From the NCBI RefSeq assembly GCF_020884795.1, contig NZ_BBZF01000014.1, forward strand, positions 468,953 to 532,952: a stretch of DNA of 64,000 nucleotides. Reading direction: 5' to 3'. Source of the DNA: Micromonospora okii (GTDB taxonomy: Bacteria; Actinomycetota; Actinomycetes; Mycobacteriales; Micromonosporaceae). The notes under the pieces are model-generated. The model was not told the DNA's origin. It did not search any database and saw nothing but the letters and a program-made list of their open reading frames with translations. Shown piece by piece: positions 52,515-60,355 of this stretch (within the stretch, counting starts at the first letter, position 1; every line of letters begins with the position of its first letter). The position numbers were made by a program, and so were the translations under genes.

Positions 52515-53924
52515 TCAGAGCGGTGCGTCCTCCAACAGATCCGTGACCATGGCGGCGATGGGCGAACGCTCCGAGCGGGTGAGCGTGACGTGTGCGAACA
52601 GGGGATGGCCCTTCAACGTCTCGATGACCGCCGTCACCCCGTCGTGCCGCCCCACCCGCAGGTTGTCCCGCTGGGCCACGTCGTGGGTGAGCACCACCCG
52701 CGAGCCCTGGCCGATCCGGGAGAGCACGGTCAACAGCACACCGCGCTCCAGCGACTGGGCCTCGTCCACGATGACGAAGGCGTCGTGGAGGCTGCGGCCC
52801 CGGATGTGGGTGAGCGGGAGGACCTCCAGGGCGCCCCGGGCCATGACCTCCTCCAGGACGTTCTCGTGCACCACCGCGCCGAGGGTGTCGAAGACGGCCT
52901 GCGCCCAGGGGGACATCTTCTCCGTCTCGGAGCCGGGCAGGTAGCCCAGCTCCTGCCCACCGACCGCGTAGAGGGGGCGGAAGACCACCACCTTCTTGTG
53001 CCGGCGGCGCTCCATCACCGCCTCCAGGCCGGCGCAGAGCGCGAGCGCGGACTTGCCGGTGCCGGCCCGGCCGCCCAGCGAGACGATCCCGACCGACTCG
53101 TCCAGCAGCAGGTCCAGCGCGATCCGCTGCTCGGCGGAGCGCCCGTGCACGCCGAACGCCTCCCGGTCGCCCCGGACCAGCCGGACCGTCTTGTCGGGCA
53201 GCACCCGCCCCAGCGCCGAGCCGCGCCCGGAGTGCAGCACCAGCCCGGTGTGGCAGGGCAGCCCGGCCGCACCGTCCAGGTCGAGGGTCTCGCCGGCGTA
53301 GAGCGCGCCGATCTCGTCCTCGCCCAGGTCCAGCTCGGCCATCCCCGTCCAGGTGGGGTCGCTGGCCTGGCCGTGCCGGTACTCGTCGGCGCGCAGTCCG
53401 ACCGAGGCCGCCTTCACCCGCAGCGGCATGTCCTTGCTGACCAGGGTGACGTCGCGCCCCTCGGCCGCCAGGTTGAGCGCCACGGCGAGGATGCGGGCGT
53501 CGTTGGACTCGGTGCGGAAACCGGGCGGCAGGACGCCGTCGTCGGTGTGGTTCAGCTCCACCCGCAGGGTGCCGCCGACGTCGTTGGCGGGCACCGGCCG
53601 GTCCAGCCGGTCGTGGCGGACGCGCAGCTCGTCGAGCATCCGCAGGGACTGCCGGGCGAACCAGCCCAGCTCCGGATGGTGCCGCTTGCCCTCCAGCTCG
53701 GTGATCACCACGAGGGGCAGGACCACCTCGTGCTCGGCGAACCGGTGGAAGGCCGCCGGGTCCGACAGCAGGACCGACGTGTCCAGGACGAACGTCTGGC
53801 CGGCTGGTCGGGGCTCCTCGGGCTCGACCGGGGCGGCCGTGCGGCGGCCCCGGGTGGCGCGGCGGGTCGTGGCAGTCGCGGCCGGGCTCTGGTCGGCACC
53901 GGCGAGGGTACGGCGAGTCGTCAC
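52515..53924 (-). CDS. PIN domain-PhoH ATPase fusion protein
   Basis: 469 residues. A basic N-terminal tail precedes a PIN nuclease domain (about 40-165: [54 protein letters not shown]). The PhoH ATPase follows (about 250-465) with Walker [41 protein letters not shown] (Walker B) and [16 protein letters not shown]. Fusion of PIN to PhoH is typical of actinobacterial PhoH2 proteins, RNA helicase-nucleases. The GTG at 53924 follows GGAGCAGG. Residues before it are low-complexity and probably untranslated. Confidence 0.94.
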   Translation of the reverse strand: MTTRRTLAGADQSPAATATTRRATRGRRTAAPVEPEEPRPAGQTFVLDTSVLLSDPAAFHRFAEHEVVLPLVVITELEGKRHHPELGWFARQSLRMLDELRVRHDRLDRPVPANDVGGTLRVELNHTDDGVLPPGFRTESNDARILAVALNLAAEGRDVTLVSKDMPLRVKAASVGLRADEYRHGQASDPTWTGMAELDLGEDEIGALYAGETLDLDGAAGLPCHTGLVLHSGRGSALGRVLPDKTVRLVRGDREAFGVHGRSAEQRIALDLLLDESVGIVSLGGRAGTGKSALALCAGLEAVMERRRHKKVVVFRPLYAVGGQELGYLPGSETEKMSPWAQAVFDTLGAVVHENVLEEVMARGALEVLPLTHIRGRSLHDAFVIVDEAQSLERGVLLTVLSRIGQGSRVVLTHDVAQRDNLRVGRHDGVTAVIETLKGHPLFAHVTLTRSERSPIAAMVTDLLEDAPL

Positions 53925-54411
53925 AGGCCTGCTCCGACGGATGGGCACCCGGCCATCCGCGTTCCGCCTCGTCCGGTGCCCGGGGACACGGGGTCGGATG
54001 CGGGCCCCGTGCGCGAGGTCGCAGATCCGGGCTTGCCGGCTGGCCCGGGAGAACCCCGCGCCATGACTAGACGCTAGCCGCGCCACGGCGTCCCGGCTAG
54101 AGGTTCGCTCGCGGATCTCCGGAGCGGGCCGGTGGACGGGGCGCGGCGGCCCGGTGGGATGCCCGGAACCGGCCGGCGAACGGGGCCCGGCGCGCCAGGT
54201 CGGATGCCGGAGTCGACGGGTGGACGGGCGCGGCGGACCGGCCGGGATGCATGCCCCCTGCGCGCATCCCGGCCGGCGGGGCCCGCGTCACCGGTCTGAC
54301 GTGGCCCCGACGGTGCGCGTCCGCCGCGGACGGCGCACCGTGCTCGTGGTGCCCCCGTGGCGGGGGCGGCGGTCGGGTCCGCCCGCCGGCCGGCGGGGGT
54401 CGGCGGGCCGG
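53925..54411. other. Intergenic region between phoH and the 151-residue gene
   Basis: About 490 bases, GC-rich, with several GGTGGACGGG/CGCGGCGGACC-like direct repeats and one strong hairpin at 54238-54276. Frames on both strands have no start with ribosome-binding site and no recognisable domain. I see no gene. Confidence 0.5.
54238..54276 (-). terminator. 13-bp-stem hairpin downstream of the 151-residue gene
   Basis: CCGGCCGGGATGC (54238-54250) and GCATCCCGGCCGG (54264-54276) are perfect complements around a 13-nt loop, about 135 bp after the stop of the leftward gene at 54412. Confidence 0.7.
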
Positions 54412-54867
54412 TCAGCTCCGCCACCGGACCAGGGTGCCGGCGGGGTGCCGGCCGCTGGCGGTGGCCGGGGCCGAGGCCGCGACGACACCGCCACGGGCCG
54501 CGACGACGCCGACGCCGGCCGGGGCGGCCAGGGAGGAGCGCGGCGCGGCGGTCAGGGAGGAGCCCGGCGCGGAGGCCGCGGCGGCCAGGGAGGAGGGCGC
54601 GGCGAAGGAGGAGCCGGTGTAGGTGGTGCCCTGCCGCGTGGCCCGGCCGCCCGGGGAGACCGGCGGCGGGCCGGCCAGCGCCGAGGCGATGGCCGCCTGC
54701 GCCTCCCGGCGACGCCGGTTCCAGGCGCCCCGGTCGCCGTCGAAGTAGCCCTGCCGGTAGCCGAACCGGTAGCCGATGCGGTAGCTGAGCTGGCCGTGCA
54801 GCCGCCCGGCGGCGTAGCTGGCCGAGCCGAGGACGAGGACGAGGACGACCGCGAGGAAGGGGCTCAT
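54412..54867 (-). CDS. Small membrane-anchored protein with Gly-Tyr-Arg repeats
   Basis: 151 residues. A membrane segment MSPFLAVVLVLVLGSASYAA lies at the N-terminus. It is followed by LHGQLSYRIGYRFGYRQGYF, in which a Tyr-Arg-x-Gly unit recurs every four residues, then DGDRGAWNRRRREAQAAIA. The rest is Ala/Ser/Pro-rich with three AAP(R)SSLA-type copies and no clear domain. Not recognised. The short Tyr/Arg repeat resembles a self-associating or nucleic-acid contacting segment. ATG at 54867 lies after GGAGGGGTGGC (weak spacing). The upstream gene at 55004 is co-directional. Confidence 0.6.
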   Translation of the reverse strand: MSPFLAVVLVLVLGSASYAAGRLHGQLSYRIGYRFGYRQGYFDGDRGAWNRRRREAQAAIASALAGPPPVSPGGRATRQGTTYTGSSFAAPSSLAAAASAPGSSLTAAPRSSLAAPAGVGVVAARGGVVAASAPATASGRHPAGTLVRWRS

Positions 54868-55003
54868 GCCACCCCTCCCGGGCACCGCCGCGTCCCGCCG
54901 GGAGCCGGGCACCGCCGTGTCCCGCCGAGGCCCGGGCGAGGCCCGGCACCGCCGGGAGCAGCACGACGCCCGCTGCCGGCGTCGGGCCGGCGCGGCCGGG
55001 CGT

Positions 55004-55348
55004 TCACCGCTCCCCCGGCTCGGGGGAGGCGGGGTCGGCGACCGGCAGCCGGTCCAGGTCGTCGGTGCTGACCTCCTCGATCAGTTCGACGCTGATCCGG
55101 CAGCCGTCGTGGAGCACCTCGGCGACGGAGGAGCGGCGGATCTCGCCGCCGGCGTCGTAGACCCGGACGCTCAGCTCCGGGCAGCCGAGGTGGGTCCGCC
55201 AGGCGTTCCACTCGGCGCGGTCGCCGACGCTCAGCGACAGGTGGCGGCAGCCCCGGGCGAGGTAGAGGCGCCACGGGGCGCTCAGGCCGGCGGCCACCCC
55301 CTCCGCCACCAGGCCGAACGCCTGCGCGCGGGTGGCGAGTTCGGTCAC
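55004..55348 (-). CDS. Small uncharacterised protein
   Basis: 114 residues, soluble, without a signal peptide. TELATRAQAFGLVAEGVAAG, APWRLYLARGCRHLSLSVGD and VRVYDAGGEIRRSSVAEVLH alternate helices and strands. Family not recognised. The GTG at 55348 has GAGGGGGG upstream, a good ribosome-binding site. It is divergent from the XRE regulator gene at 55613, and its promoter region contains three ACGTGACA motifs, so the two are probably co-regulated. Confidence 0.6.
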   Translation of the reverse strand: MTELATRAQAFGLVAEGVAAGLSAPWRLYLARGCRHLSLSVGDRAEWNAWRTHLGCPELSVRVYDAGGEIRRSSVAEVLHDGCRISVELIEEVSTDDLDRLPVADPASPEPGER

Positions 55349-55402
55349 CGCGCCCCCCTCGCACCAGGTGAGGGACGCACGCGAGCACCAGTCGTCTCAA
55401 GC

Positions 55403-55562
55403 ACGTGACACACGGTAAGTTGTCCCATGAACGTGACAGTATCAGCTTTTCGTCTGATTACAGCGGCACTCACGCCCACCTATCATCCGCAGTCAAATCC
55501 GCTGGTCAAAGCCTTGCAGAAGCTCCACCACAAGAGCGTACGTGTATACCGCTCACGTGACA
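55403..55562. promoter_or_regulatory. Three direct ACGTGACA motifs in a divergent promoter region
   Basis: Identical octamers at 55403-55410, 55431-55438 and 55555-55562, all in the same orientation, lie within a comparatively AT-rich intergenic stretch. Two are preceded by C (CACGTGACA). They may be binding sites of the adjacent XRE protein; inference only. Confidence 0.45.
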
Positions 55563-55600
55563 TAAGCCCGTCGGGCACCCGCCGAGGGGCCGAGTGGTCG

Positions 55601-55606
55601 TACCGT
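55601..55606 (+). promoter_or_regulatory. Candidate -10 (TACCGT) for leaderless XRE gene
   Basis: TACCGT followed by 6 nt and GTG at 55613. Confidence 0.45.
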
Positions 55607-55612
55607 CACGGG

Positions 55613-56053
55613 GTGACCGAGAGCGCCCCCTCCCGGAAGATCGCCTTCGCCGCCTTCGTCCGTCGTGCCCTCGACGACGCCCGCGCCATGCGAGCCTGGA
55701 GCGGCACGGAGGTCTCCCGACGCACCGGCGTCTCCCGGCAGACCATCAACCGTTGGGTGCGGGGCGACTGGGCCAGCGACCCCGAGGCCGAGCGGGTGGT
55801 GGCCTTCTGCGAGGGGCTGGGCCTCCACCCCACGGCGGCCTTCGCGGCGCTCGGCTGGGACCGGACCGCGGGCCCCCGGGTGGCGACCGCCCCGCCGCCG
55901 ATGGACCCGGACGTGGAGGCGCTGCTGCGCAGGCTGGTGGATCCGAACGTCTCGGACACGGAAAAGTTCCACATTCGGGAAACCATTCGTTACCTCGCTT
56001 ATCGCCCAACCCTCCCCGCCGATGTCCGAAAAAGGGGTAATCGGGCGGGGTAG
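55613..56053 (+). CDS. XRE-type helix-turn-helix regulator
   Basis: 146 residues. The HTH is RAMRAWSGTEVSRRTGVSRQ TINRWVRGDW (about 24-54), typical of Cro/C1-type regulators that start from an N-terminal helix AFAAFVRRALDDA. After it come a helix-rich segment (ERVVAFCEGLGLHPTAAFAA) and a C-terminal part ending VSDTEKFHIRETIRYLAYRP, a segment frequent in actinomycete HTH proteins. No ligand domain. The GTG at 55613 follows TACCGT-N6, a leaderless arrangement. Divergent from the small gene at 55004-55348; the ACGTGACA repeats lie between. Confidence 0.82.
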   Translation: MTESAPSRKIAFAAFVRRALDDARAMRAWSGTEVSRRTGVSRQTINRWVRGDWASDPEAERVVAFCEGLGLHPTAAFAALGWDRTAGPRVATAPPPMDPDVEALLRRLVDPNVSDTEKFHIRETIRYLAYRPTLPADVRKRGNRAG

Positions 56054-56213
56054 TTCCTCAGATGGCGAAAGAACGGCTGGACGGGTCCGCCTGTTCCGCT
56101 TCCGGGGCGCGGCGGGCGCGCTAGCGTCCCTCTCGTACTGCTTGGGCTCGTCGTCGGCGGGGGACGGGACAAGGCCGAACCCAGCCCTGCGGGACAGAAG
56201 GAGGGGTCTGTCC

Positions 56214-56567
56214 ATGACCCTGAAGTGGTTGGCAGTCCTGGTCGCGGCGGTGGCGCTGACCTCCGCCGTGACCGGCAACGTGGTGATCGGCGTGGTCGGC
56301 GGCGGGCAGCTCCCCGTGGTCGCCAACCTCCTCGCGTTGACCACCGCCGGCACCGCGGTCGTCCTGGCCGTCGTCGCCGAGCTGAACGAGCGGCTCAACG
56401 AGCGGCTCAGCGCGCTCTCCGAGTTCCTGGTCGCCCGACTCGACGAGATCGAGACGCGCACCGGCGACCGGAACGCGGGATTCGTGGAGGGATACCTGCT
56501 CAGCCACGGCCGGGACGCCGACGTCGTCCCGTTCGGCCGCCGCGGGCGGGGGGCCGCCGAACGCTGA
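56214..56567 (+). CDS. Small membrane protein with two hydrophobic segments
   Basis: 117 residues. Two transmembrane segments (WLAVLVAAVALTSAVTGNVV and LLALTTAGTAVVLAVVAEL) are followed by an amphipathic helical tail (NERLNERLSALSEFLVARLD). The tail ends FGRRGRGAAER. Not recognised; no known domain. A strong AGAAGGAGGGG precedes the ATG, and a TAGCGT at about 56122 could be its promoter -10. It stands between the XRE gene and otsB, same direction, with 70 bp to the latter. Confidence 0.65.
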   Translation: MTLKWLAVLVAAVALTSAVTGNVVIGVVGGGQLPVVANLLALTTAGTAVVLAVVAELNERLNERLSALSEFLVARLDEIETRTGDRNAGFVEGYLLSHGRDADVVPFGRRGRGAAER

Positions 56568-56623
56568 CCCGGGCCCGGAGGAGAGTCACGTCTCGACCGG
56601 CGAATGACCCGCCCCCGCCGGGG

Positions 56624-56629
56624 TACGCT
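56624..56629 (+). promoter_or_regulatory. Candidate -10 (TACGCT) for leaderless otsB
   Basis: TACGCT followed by 7 nt and GTG at 56637. Confidence 0.5.
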
Positions 56630-56636
56630 GTCGCGC

Positions 56637-57461
56637 GTGCCGCCGTTGAATCTGGGCAACCAGCAGCCGAGGACCCCGCTGGACGCCGACCGCGCCTGGC
56701 GGGCGACCGCCGACCGGGCGGCCGACACCGTCCTCTTCTTCGACTTCGACGGGACGCTCGCGCCGGTCGACGACGACCCGACGGCGGTGCAGCCCGCGCC
56801 GAAGGTGCTGGCCGCCATCGAGGCCCTCGCCCCGCTGGTGCGCCGGGTCGCCATCGTCTCCGCCCGCCCGGTGGAGTTCCTCCGCGACCACCTCGGCGGG
56901 CTGGCGGGCGTGGATCTCTACGGCCTCTACGGCCTGGAGCACAGCCACTCCGGCGGCGAGACCGTCACCGAGCCGGCCGCCCTGCCGTGGGTGCCGACCA
57001 TGCAGGAGCTGGCCGACCTCGCCCGCGCCGAGCTGCCGCCCGGCGCGCTGGTCGAGTTCAAGCGGCTCTCCGTGGCGCTGCACTGGCGCACCGCCCCGCA
57101 GCTCGGCGCGGCGGTGCAGGAGTGGGGCCGGGCCCAGGCGGAGCGGCTCGGGCTGCGGGTGCAGGCCGGCCGGATGGTGCTGGAGATCAAGCCCCCCGTC
57201 GACCGGGACAAGGGCATGGTGATCGACGAGGTGATCCGCGACGCCGCCGGCGCGTGGTACTTCGGGGACGACGTGTCGGACATCAAGGCGTTCACGGCGC
57301 TGCGCGCCCGCTGCGCGGGGGACCCGGACTTCCTCGCCGTCTGCGTGGCGGTGGCCAACCCGGAGACCGGCCACGAGGTCGCCGAGGCCGCCGACCTCAC
57401 CATCGAGTCCCCCGCCGCGCTCGGCGCCTTCCTGACCGAGGCGGTCCCCCACCTGCGGTGA
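56637..57461 (+). CDS. otsB: Trehalose-6-phosphate phosphatase
   Basis: 274 residues, HAD superfamily. Motif I FFDFDGTLAPVDDDP has the nucleophile Asp at about 36. Motif II is VAIVSARPVEFLRDHL. The cap-domain segment YGLYGLEHSHSGG and motif III/IV KGMVIDEVIRDA...WYFGDDVSDIKAF match OtsB. It converts trehalose 6-phosphate to trehalose, an actinobacterial stress and cell-wall sugar. No otsA is in the window. The GTG at 56637 fits a leaderless mRNA; an ATG at 56604 is an alternative lacking a ribosome-binding site. Convergent with uppS, 24 bp between stops. Confidence 0.9.
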   Translation: MPPLNLGNQQPRTPLDADRAWRATADRAADTVLFFDFDGTLAPVDDDPTAVQPAPKVLAAIEALAPLVRRVAIVSARPVEFLRDHLGGLAGVDLYGLYGLEHSHSGGETVTEPAALPWVPTMQELADLARAELPPGALVEFKRLSVALHWRTAPQLGAAVQEWGRAQAERLGLRVQAGRMVLEIKPPVDRDKGMVIDEVIRDAAGAWYFGDDVSDIKAFTALRARCAGDPDFLAVCVAVANPETGHEVAEAADLTIESPAALGAFLTEAVPHLR

Positions 57462-57485
57462 GCCGCCGGGCCCGGCCCGGCCGGC

Positions 57486-58256
57486 TCAGGCGCCGAAGCG
57501 TCGCTGGCGGTTGGCGTACGAGCGCAGCGCGCGGAGGAAGTCCACCCGGCGGAAGTCGGGCCAGTTCAGCTCGCAGAAGTAGAACTCCGAGTGGGCCGAC
57601 TGCCAGAGCATGAAGCCCGACAGGCGCTGCTCGCCGCTGGTTCGGATGATCAGGTCCGGGTCCGGCAGGCCCCGGGTGTAGAGGTGCTCGGAGATGTCGT
57701 CGACGTCCAGCGTCTCGGCCAGCTCCTCGATCGTGCCGCCGGCCGCCGCGTGCTCCAGCAGCAGCGAGCGGACCGCGTCGGCTATCTCGCGCCGGCCCCC
57801 GTACCCGACCGCGATGTTGACCTGGGCCCCGCCGGTGCGCCCCCGGGTGCGCTCCTCCGCCGCCTTGAGCGCGACCGCGTGGCGCGCCGGGAGGACGTCG
57901 AGCGCGCCGACCATCCGCAGCCGCCAGGGGTTGCCCTCCTCGGCCAGCTCGGTCGACAGGTCCTCGATGATCTGGAGCAGCGGGTCCAGCTCCTCCGCCG
58001 GGCGGGAGAGGTTGTCGGTGGAGAGCAGCCAGAGTGTGACGTGGCCGACGCCGGCGGCGTCGCACCAGCGCAGCAGCTCCTTGATGCGCTCCGCCCCCAT
58101 GCGGTGGCCGTCGTTGGGGTCGACAAAGCCCATCTCCCGCGCCCAGCGGCGGTTGCCGTCGCACATCACGCCCACGTGCCGGGGCACCGGCTTGCCCGCG
58201 AGCTTGGCCGTCAGCCGCCGCTCGTACACGGAGTAGAGGAGATTCCGCACAGTCAT
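57486..58256 (-). CDS. uppS: Cis-prenyltransferase (polyprenyl / Z-farnesyl diphosphate synthase)
   Basis: 256 residues. Region I is VGVMCDGNRRWAREMGFVDP with catalytic Asp33. Other conserved regions: GVGHVTLWLLSTDNLSRPAE, INVGYGGRRE-type NIAVGYGGRREI, and PDPDLIIRTSGEQRLSGFML followed by SEFYFCELNWPDF. This belongs to the UppS family. Actinobacteria carry two, one making undecaprenyl/decaprenyl diphosphate and a short-chain Z-FPP synthase (Rv1086 type); the length and the MTVRNLLYSVYERRL start suggest the latter, by memory. It ends a leftward run with a geranylgeranyl-reductase-like gene 31 bp upstream. A GTG three bases upstream (58259) is in frame. Confidence 0.93.
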   Translation of the reverse strand: MTVRNLLYSVYERRLTAKLAGKPVPRHVGVMCDGNRRWAREMGFVDPNDGHRMGAERIKELLRWCDAAGVGHVTLWLLSTDNLSRPAEELDPLLQIIEDLSTELAEEGNPWRLRMVGALDVLPARHAVALKAAEERTRGRTGGAQVNIAVGYGGRREIADAVRSLLLEHAAAGGTIEELAETLDVDDISEHLYTRGLPDPDLIIRTSGEQRLSGFMLWQSAHSEFYFCELNWPDFRRVDFLRALRSYANRQRRFGA

Positions 58257-58287
58257 CACCTTGCAGAGTAGCGACCCCGGCGGGGAT

Positions 58288-59430
58288 TCAGTCCCGCGGA
58301 GGCCGATCCCGCGCCGCGAGACCGATGCCGATCATCGCGAGGGTGCGCGCGTCCAGCCGGCCGTCGCCGAGACCCAGCTCGACGACGGTGCCGAAGACCC
58401 GGTCGTCGCGGCGGGCCGCCCGCACCGCGCCGTCGACCACCCACCGGCGGCGGGCCAGCCAGGCCGCGACCGAGCTGTGCCGCAGGTGGGTGCCGAGACG
58501 GCGGCGCAGCGCGGCGGCGTACCGCCCGGCGGCGTGGGCGGGGTCGCCGGCCGCCGCAGCGCCGGCCAGCGCGCCGGAGAGCAGCGCGTAGAAGATCCCC
58601 TCCCCGGTGAACGGGTTGATCAGCGACAGGGCGTCCCCGGCGAGCACCAGCCGGCCCCGCCCCGACACGGGGCGGTGGGTGGAGAGCGGCAGGTGGTGGG
58701 CGCGCAGCGCGGTCACCACCGCCGGATCGGTGCCGGGCAGCAGCGCGGCCAGCCGGTCCAGCAGGTGCGCGCGGGTCAGCGGCTCGCCGCGCAGCACCTC
58801 CCCGTACCCGACGTTCGCCCGCCCGTCGCCGATGGGAAACGACCAGGCGTACGCCGGCCAGCGCGGCCTTGAGGTGACGATGAGCTGCTCGGGCGGGCCC
58901 GGCCGGGCCGGGGCGTAGCCGCGGATGGCCAGCGCGAGGTGGCGGTCCGGGTTCGCCGGCTCGCCGAGCGCCCGGCGGACCACCGAGCCGGCACCGTCCG
59001 CGCCGACCACCGCCCGCGCGGCGAGGTCGCCGTCGAGCACCACCCGGCCGTCGCGGGCCTCGACCCGGCGCACCGTGTGCCGGCGCAGCTCCGCGCCGGC
59101 CGCGACCGCCGCCGCCACCAGCCGGGCGTCGAAGACCTCCCGGGGCACCGTGTACGCCGGGCGGGGCAGCGCCCGGGCCACCGCGCCGCCGCCGGGCCCG
59201 ACCAGCCGGATGCGGGGCAGCGGGGCGTACCCGTCGACCGCGCCGGTGACGCCCAGCCGGGCGAGGACGTCCAGCGCGTGCGCGGCGACGCCGTCCCCGC
59301 ACGCCTTGTCCCGGGGGAAGTCGGCCCGGTCCAGCAGCAGCACCCGGGCCCCGGCCCGGCGGGCGGCCAGCGCGGCGGCGGCCCCGGCCGGGCCCGCCCC
59401 CACCACGGCCACGTCGTACTCGTCGGTCAT
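58288..59430 (-). CDS. Geranylgeranyl-reductase family flavoprotein
   Basis: 380 residues. The FAD motif YDVAVVGAGPAGAAAALAAR starts at residue 5. RADFPRDKACGDGVAAHALD and LVLAGDALSLINPFTGEGIF (the second FAD-binding motif) define the geranylgeranyl reductase family. These enzymes reduce double bonds of prenyl chains in lipids, chlorophyll or quinones. Adjacent to a cis-prenyltransferase in the same run, a polyprenol or menaquinone side-chain substrate is plausible but not shown. ATG at 59430 precedes the nucleotide fold directly; GGAGGC lies upstream. Gap to the preceding membrane protein is 24 bp. Confidence 0.88.
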   Translation of the reverse strand: MTDEYDVAVVGAGPAGAAAALAARRAGARVLLLDRADFPRDKACGDGVAAHALDVLARLGVTGAVDGYAPLPRIRLVGPGGGAVARALPRPAYTVPREVFDARLVAAAVAAGAELRRHTVRRVEARDGRVVLDGDLAARAVVGADGAGSVVRRALGEPANPDRHLALAIRGYAPARPGPPEQLIVTSRPRWPAYAWSFPIGDGRANVGYGEVLRGEPLTRAHLLDRLAALLPGTDPAVVTALRAHHLPLSTHRPVSGRGRLVLAGDALSLINPFTGEGIFYALLSGALAGAAAAGDPAHAAGRYAAALRRRLGTHLRHSSVAAWLARRRWVVDGAVRAARRDDRVFGTVVELGLGDGRLDARTLAMIGIGLAARDRPPRD

Positions 59431-59454
59431 GCCGCCTCCCGGGTCCCTCGCGGC

Positions 59455-60318
59455 TCAGCCCGGCGTCGTCGCGGCCTCGGCCCGGCCGGCGCGCCACAAC
59501 CCGTACAACGCCAGGAGGGCGGCGGCGAGCAACGGGGCGCCGTCGCGGATCAGGCCGTCGACGCCGAGGAGCCACCAGCACAGCGGCAGGTCGACGGCGA
59601 GCACGCCCAGGGTGATCGCCACCAGCAGGCGGCGGGCCCACAGCTTGCCGCGCATGAGGAAGGCGGTGCAGAACAGCACCAGGTAGCTGACCGCGATCCC
59701 GGCGACGAACCAGAACAGCACCCCCGGCACCGCGCCTGGCCGGCCGTCCAGGACGGCCCCGCCGGCCGCCAGGGCCGGCACCAGCATGAGCGGGCTGTAC
59801 GTGAACGCGGCGACCCGGCTCGTGAGCAGCCACCCGGTGACCGGCGGGCGCTTCGGCGCGACCTCGCGCCAGGAGATCGTGCCGCCGGAGATGACGAGCC
59901 CCTTGCGGTGCCGGACCAGGTGGCCGGCGACGACGCCGGAGCGGTACAGCAGCCAGACCACGGCACCGCAGAGCGCGGTGAGCAGGGCGAAGCCGAGCAG
60001 GCCGGGCAGCGGCGGGACGCCCTGCCGGGGCACGATCAGCCGACCCACGGCGAAGACGGTGGTGACGGCGAGGATCAGCCCGAGCGGCTTGGCGACGGCG
60101 CGGCCCCGGTCGACGTGCCCGATCAGCAGCAGGAAGCCGAGCGAGCGGAGCATCGCCCAGCCGGTGCGTACCGCCAGGCCGAAGCCGCGCTCCGGGGCGT
60201 ACCACCAGTTGAGCAGCTCGACGGCGACGGTGGCCGCCGCCGTGACGGCCAGCAGGGTGGTCAGCGCCCGGACGGCGGACGGCCGCCGGACCTGCGTGGT
60301 CTCGGCGGCCGTCCTCAT
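59455..60318 (-). CDS. Multi-pass membrane protein of unknown function
   Basis: 287 residues with seven to eight hydrophobic segments, for example RALTTLLAVTAAATVAVELL, LGFALLTALCGAVVWLLYRS and ALLAAALLALYGLWRAG. A short hydrophilic loop in the middle (RHRKGLVISGGTISWREVAP) separates the halves. The family was not recognised. It lies between pckG (37 bp upstream) and the geranylgeranyl reductase (24 bp downstream), all leftward, so it is probably part of the same transcription unit. ATG at 60318 starts MRTAAETTQVRRPSA before the first membrane segment. Confidence 0.72.
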   Translation of the reverse strand: MRTAAETTQVRRPSAVRALTTLLAVTAAATVAVELLNWWYAPERGFGLAVRTGWAMLRSLGFLLLIGHVDRGRAVAKPLGLILAVTTVFAVGRLIVPRQGVPPLPGLLGFALLTALCGAVVWLLYRSGVVAGHLVRHRKGLVISGGTISWREVAPKRPPVTGWLLTSRVAAFTYSPLMLVPALAAGGAVLDGRPGAVPGVLFWFVAGIAVSYLVLFCTAFLMRGKLWARRLLVAITLGVLAVDLPLCWWLLGVDGLIRDGAPLLAAALLALYGLWRAGRAEAATTPG

Positions 60319-60355
60319 GGAATCCGATGGTGCCCGATGCGGGCGGGCCTCACAC

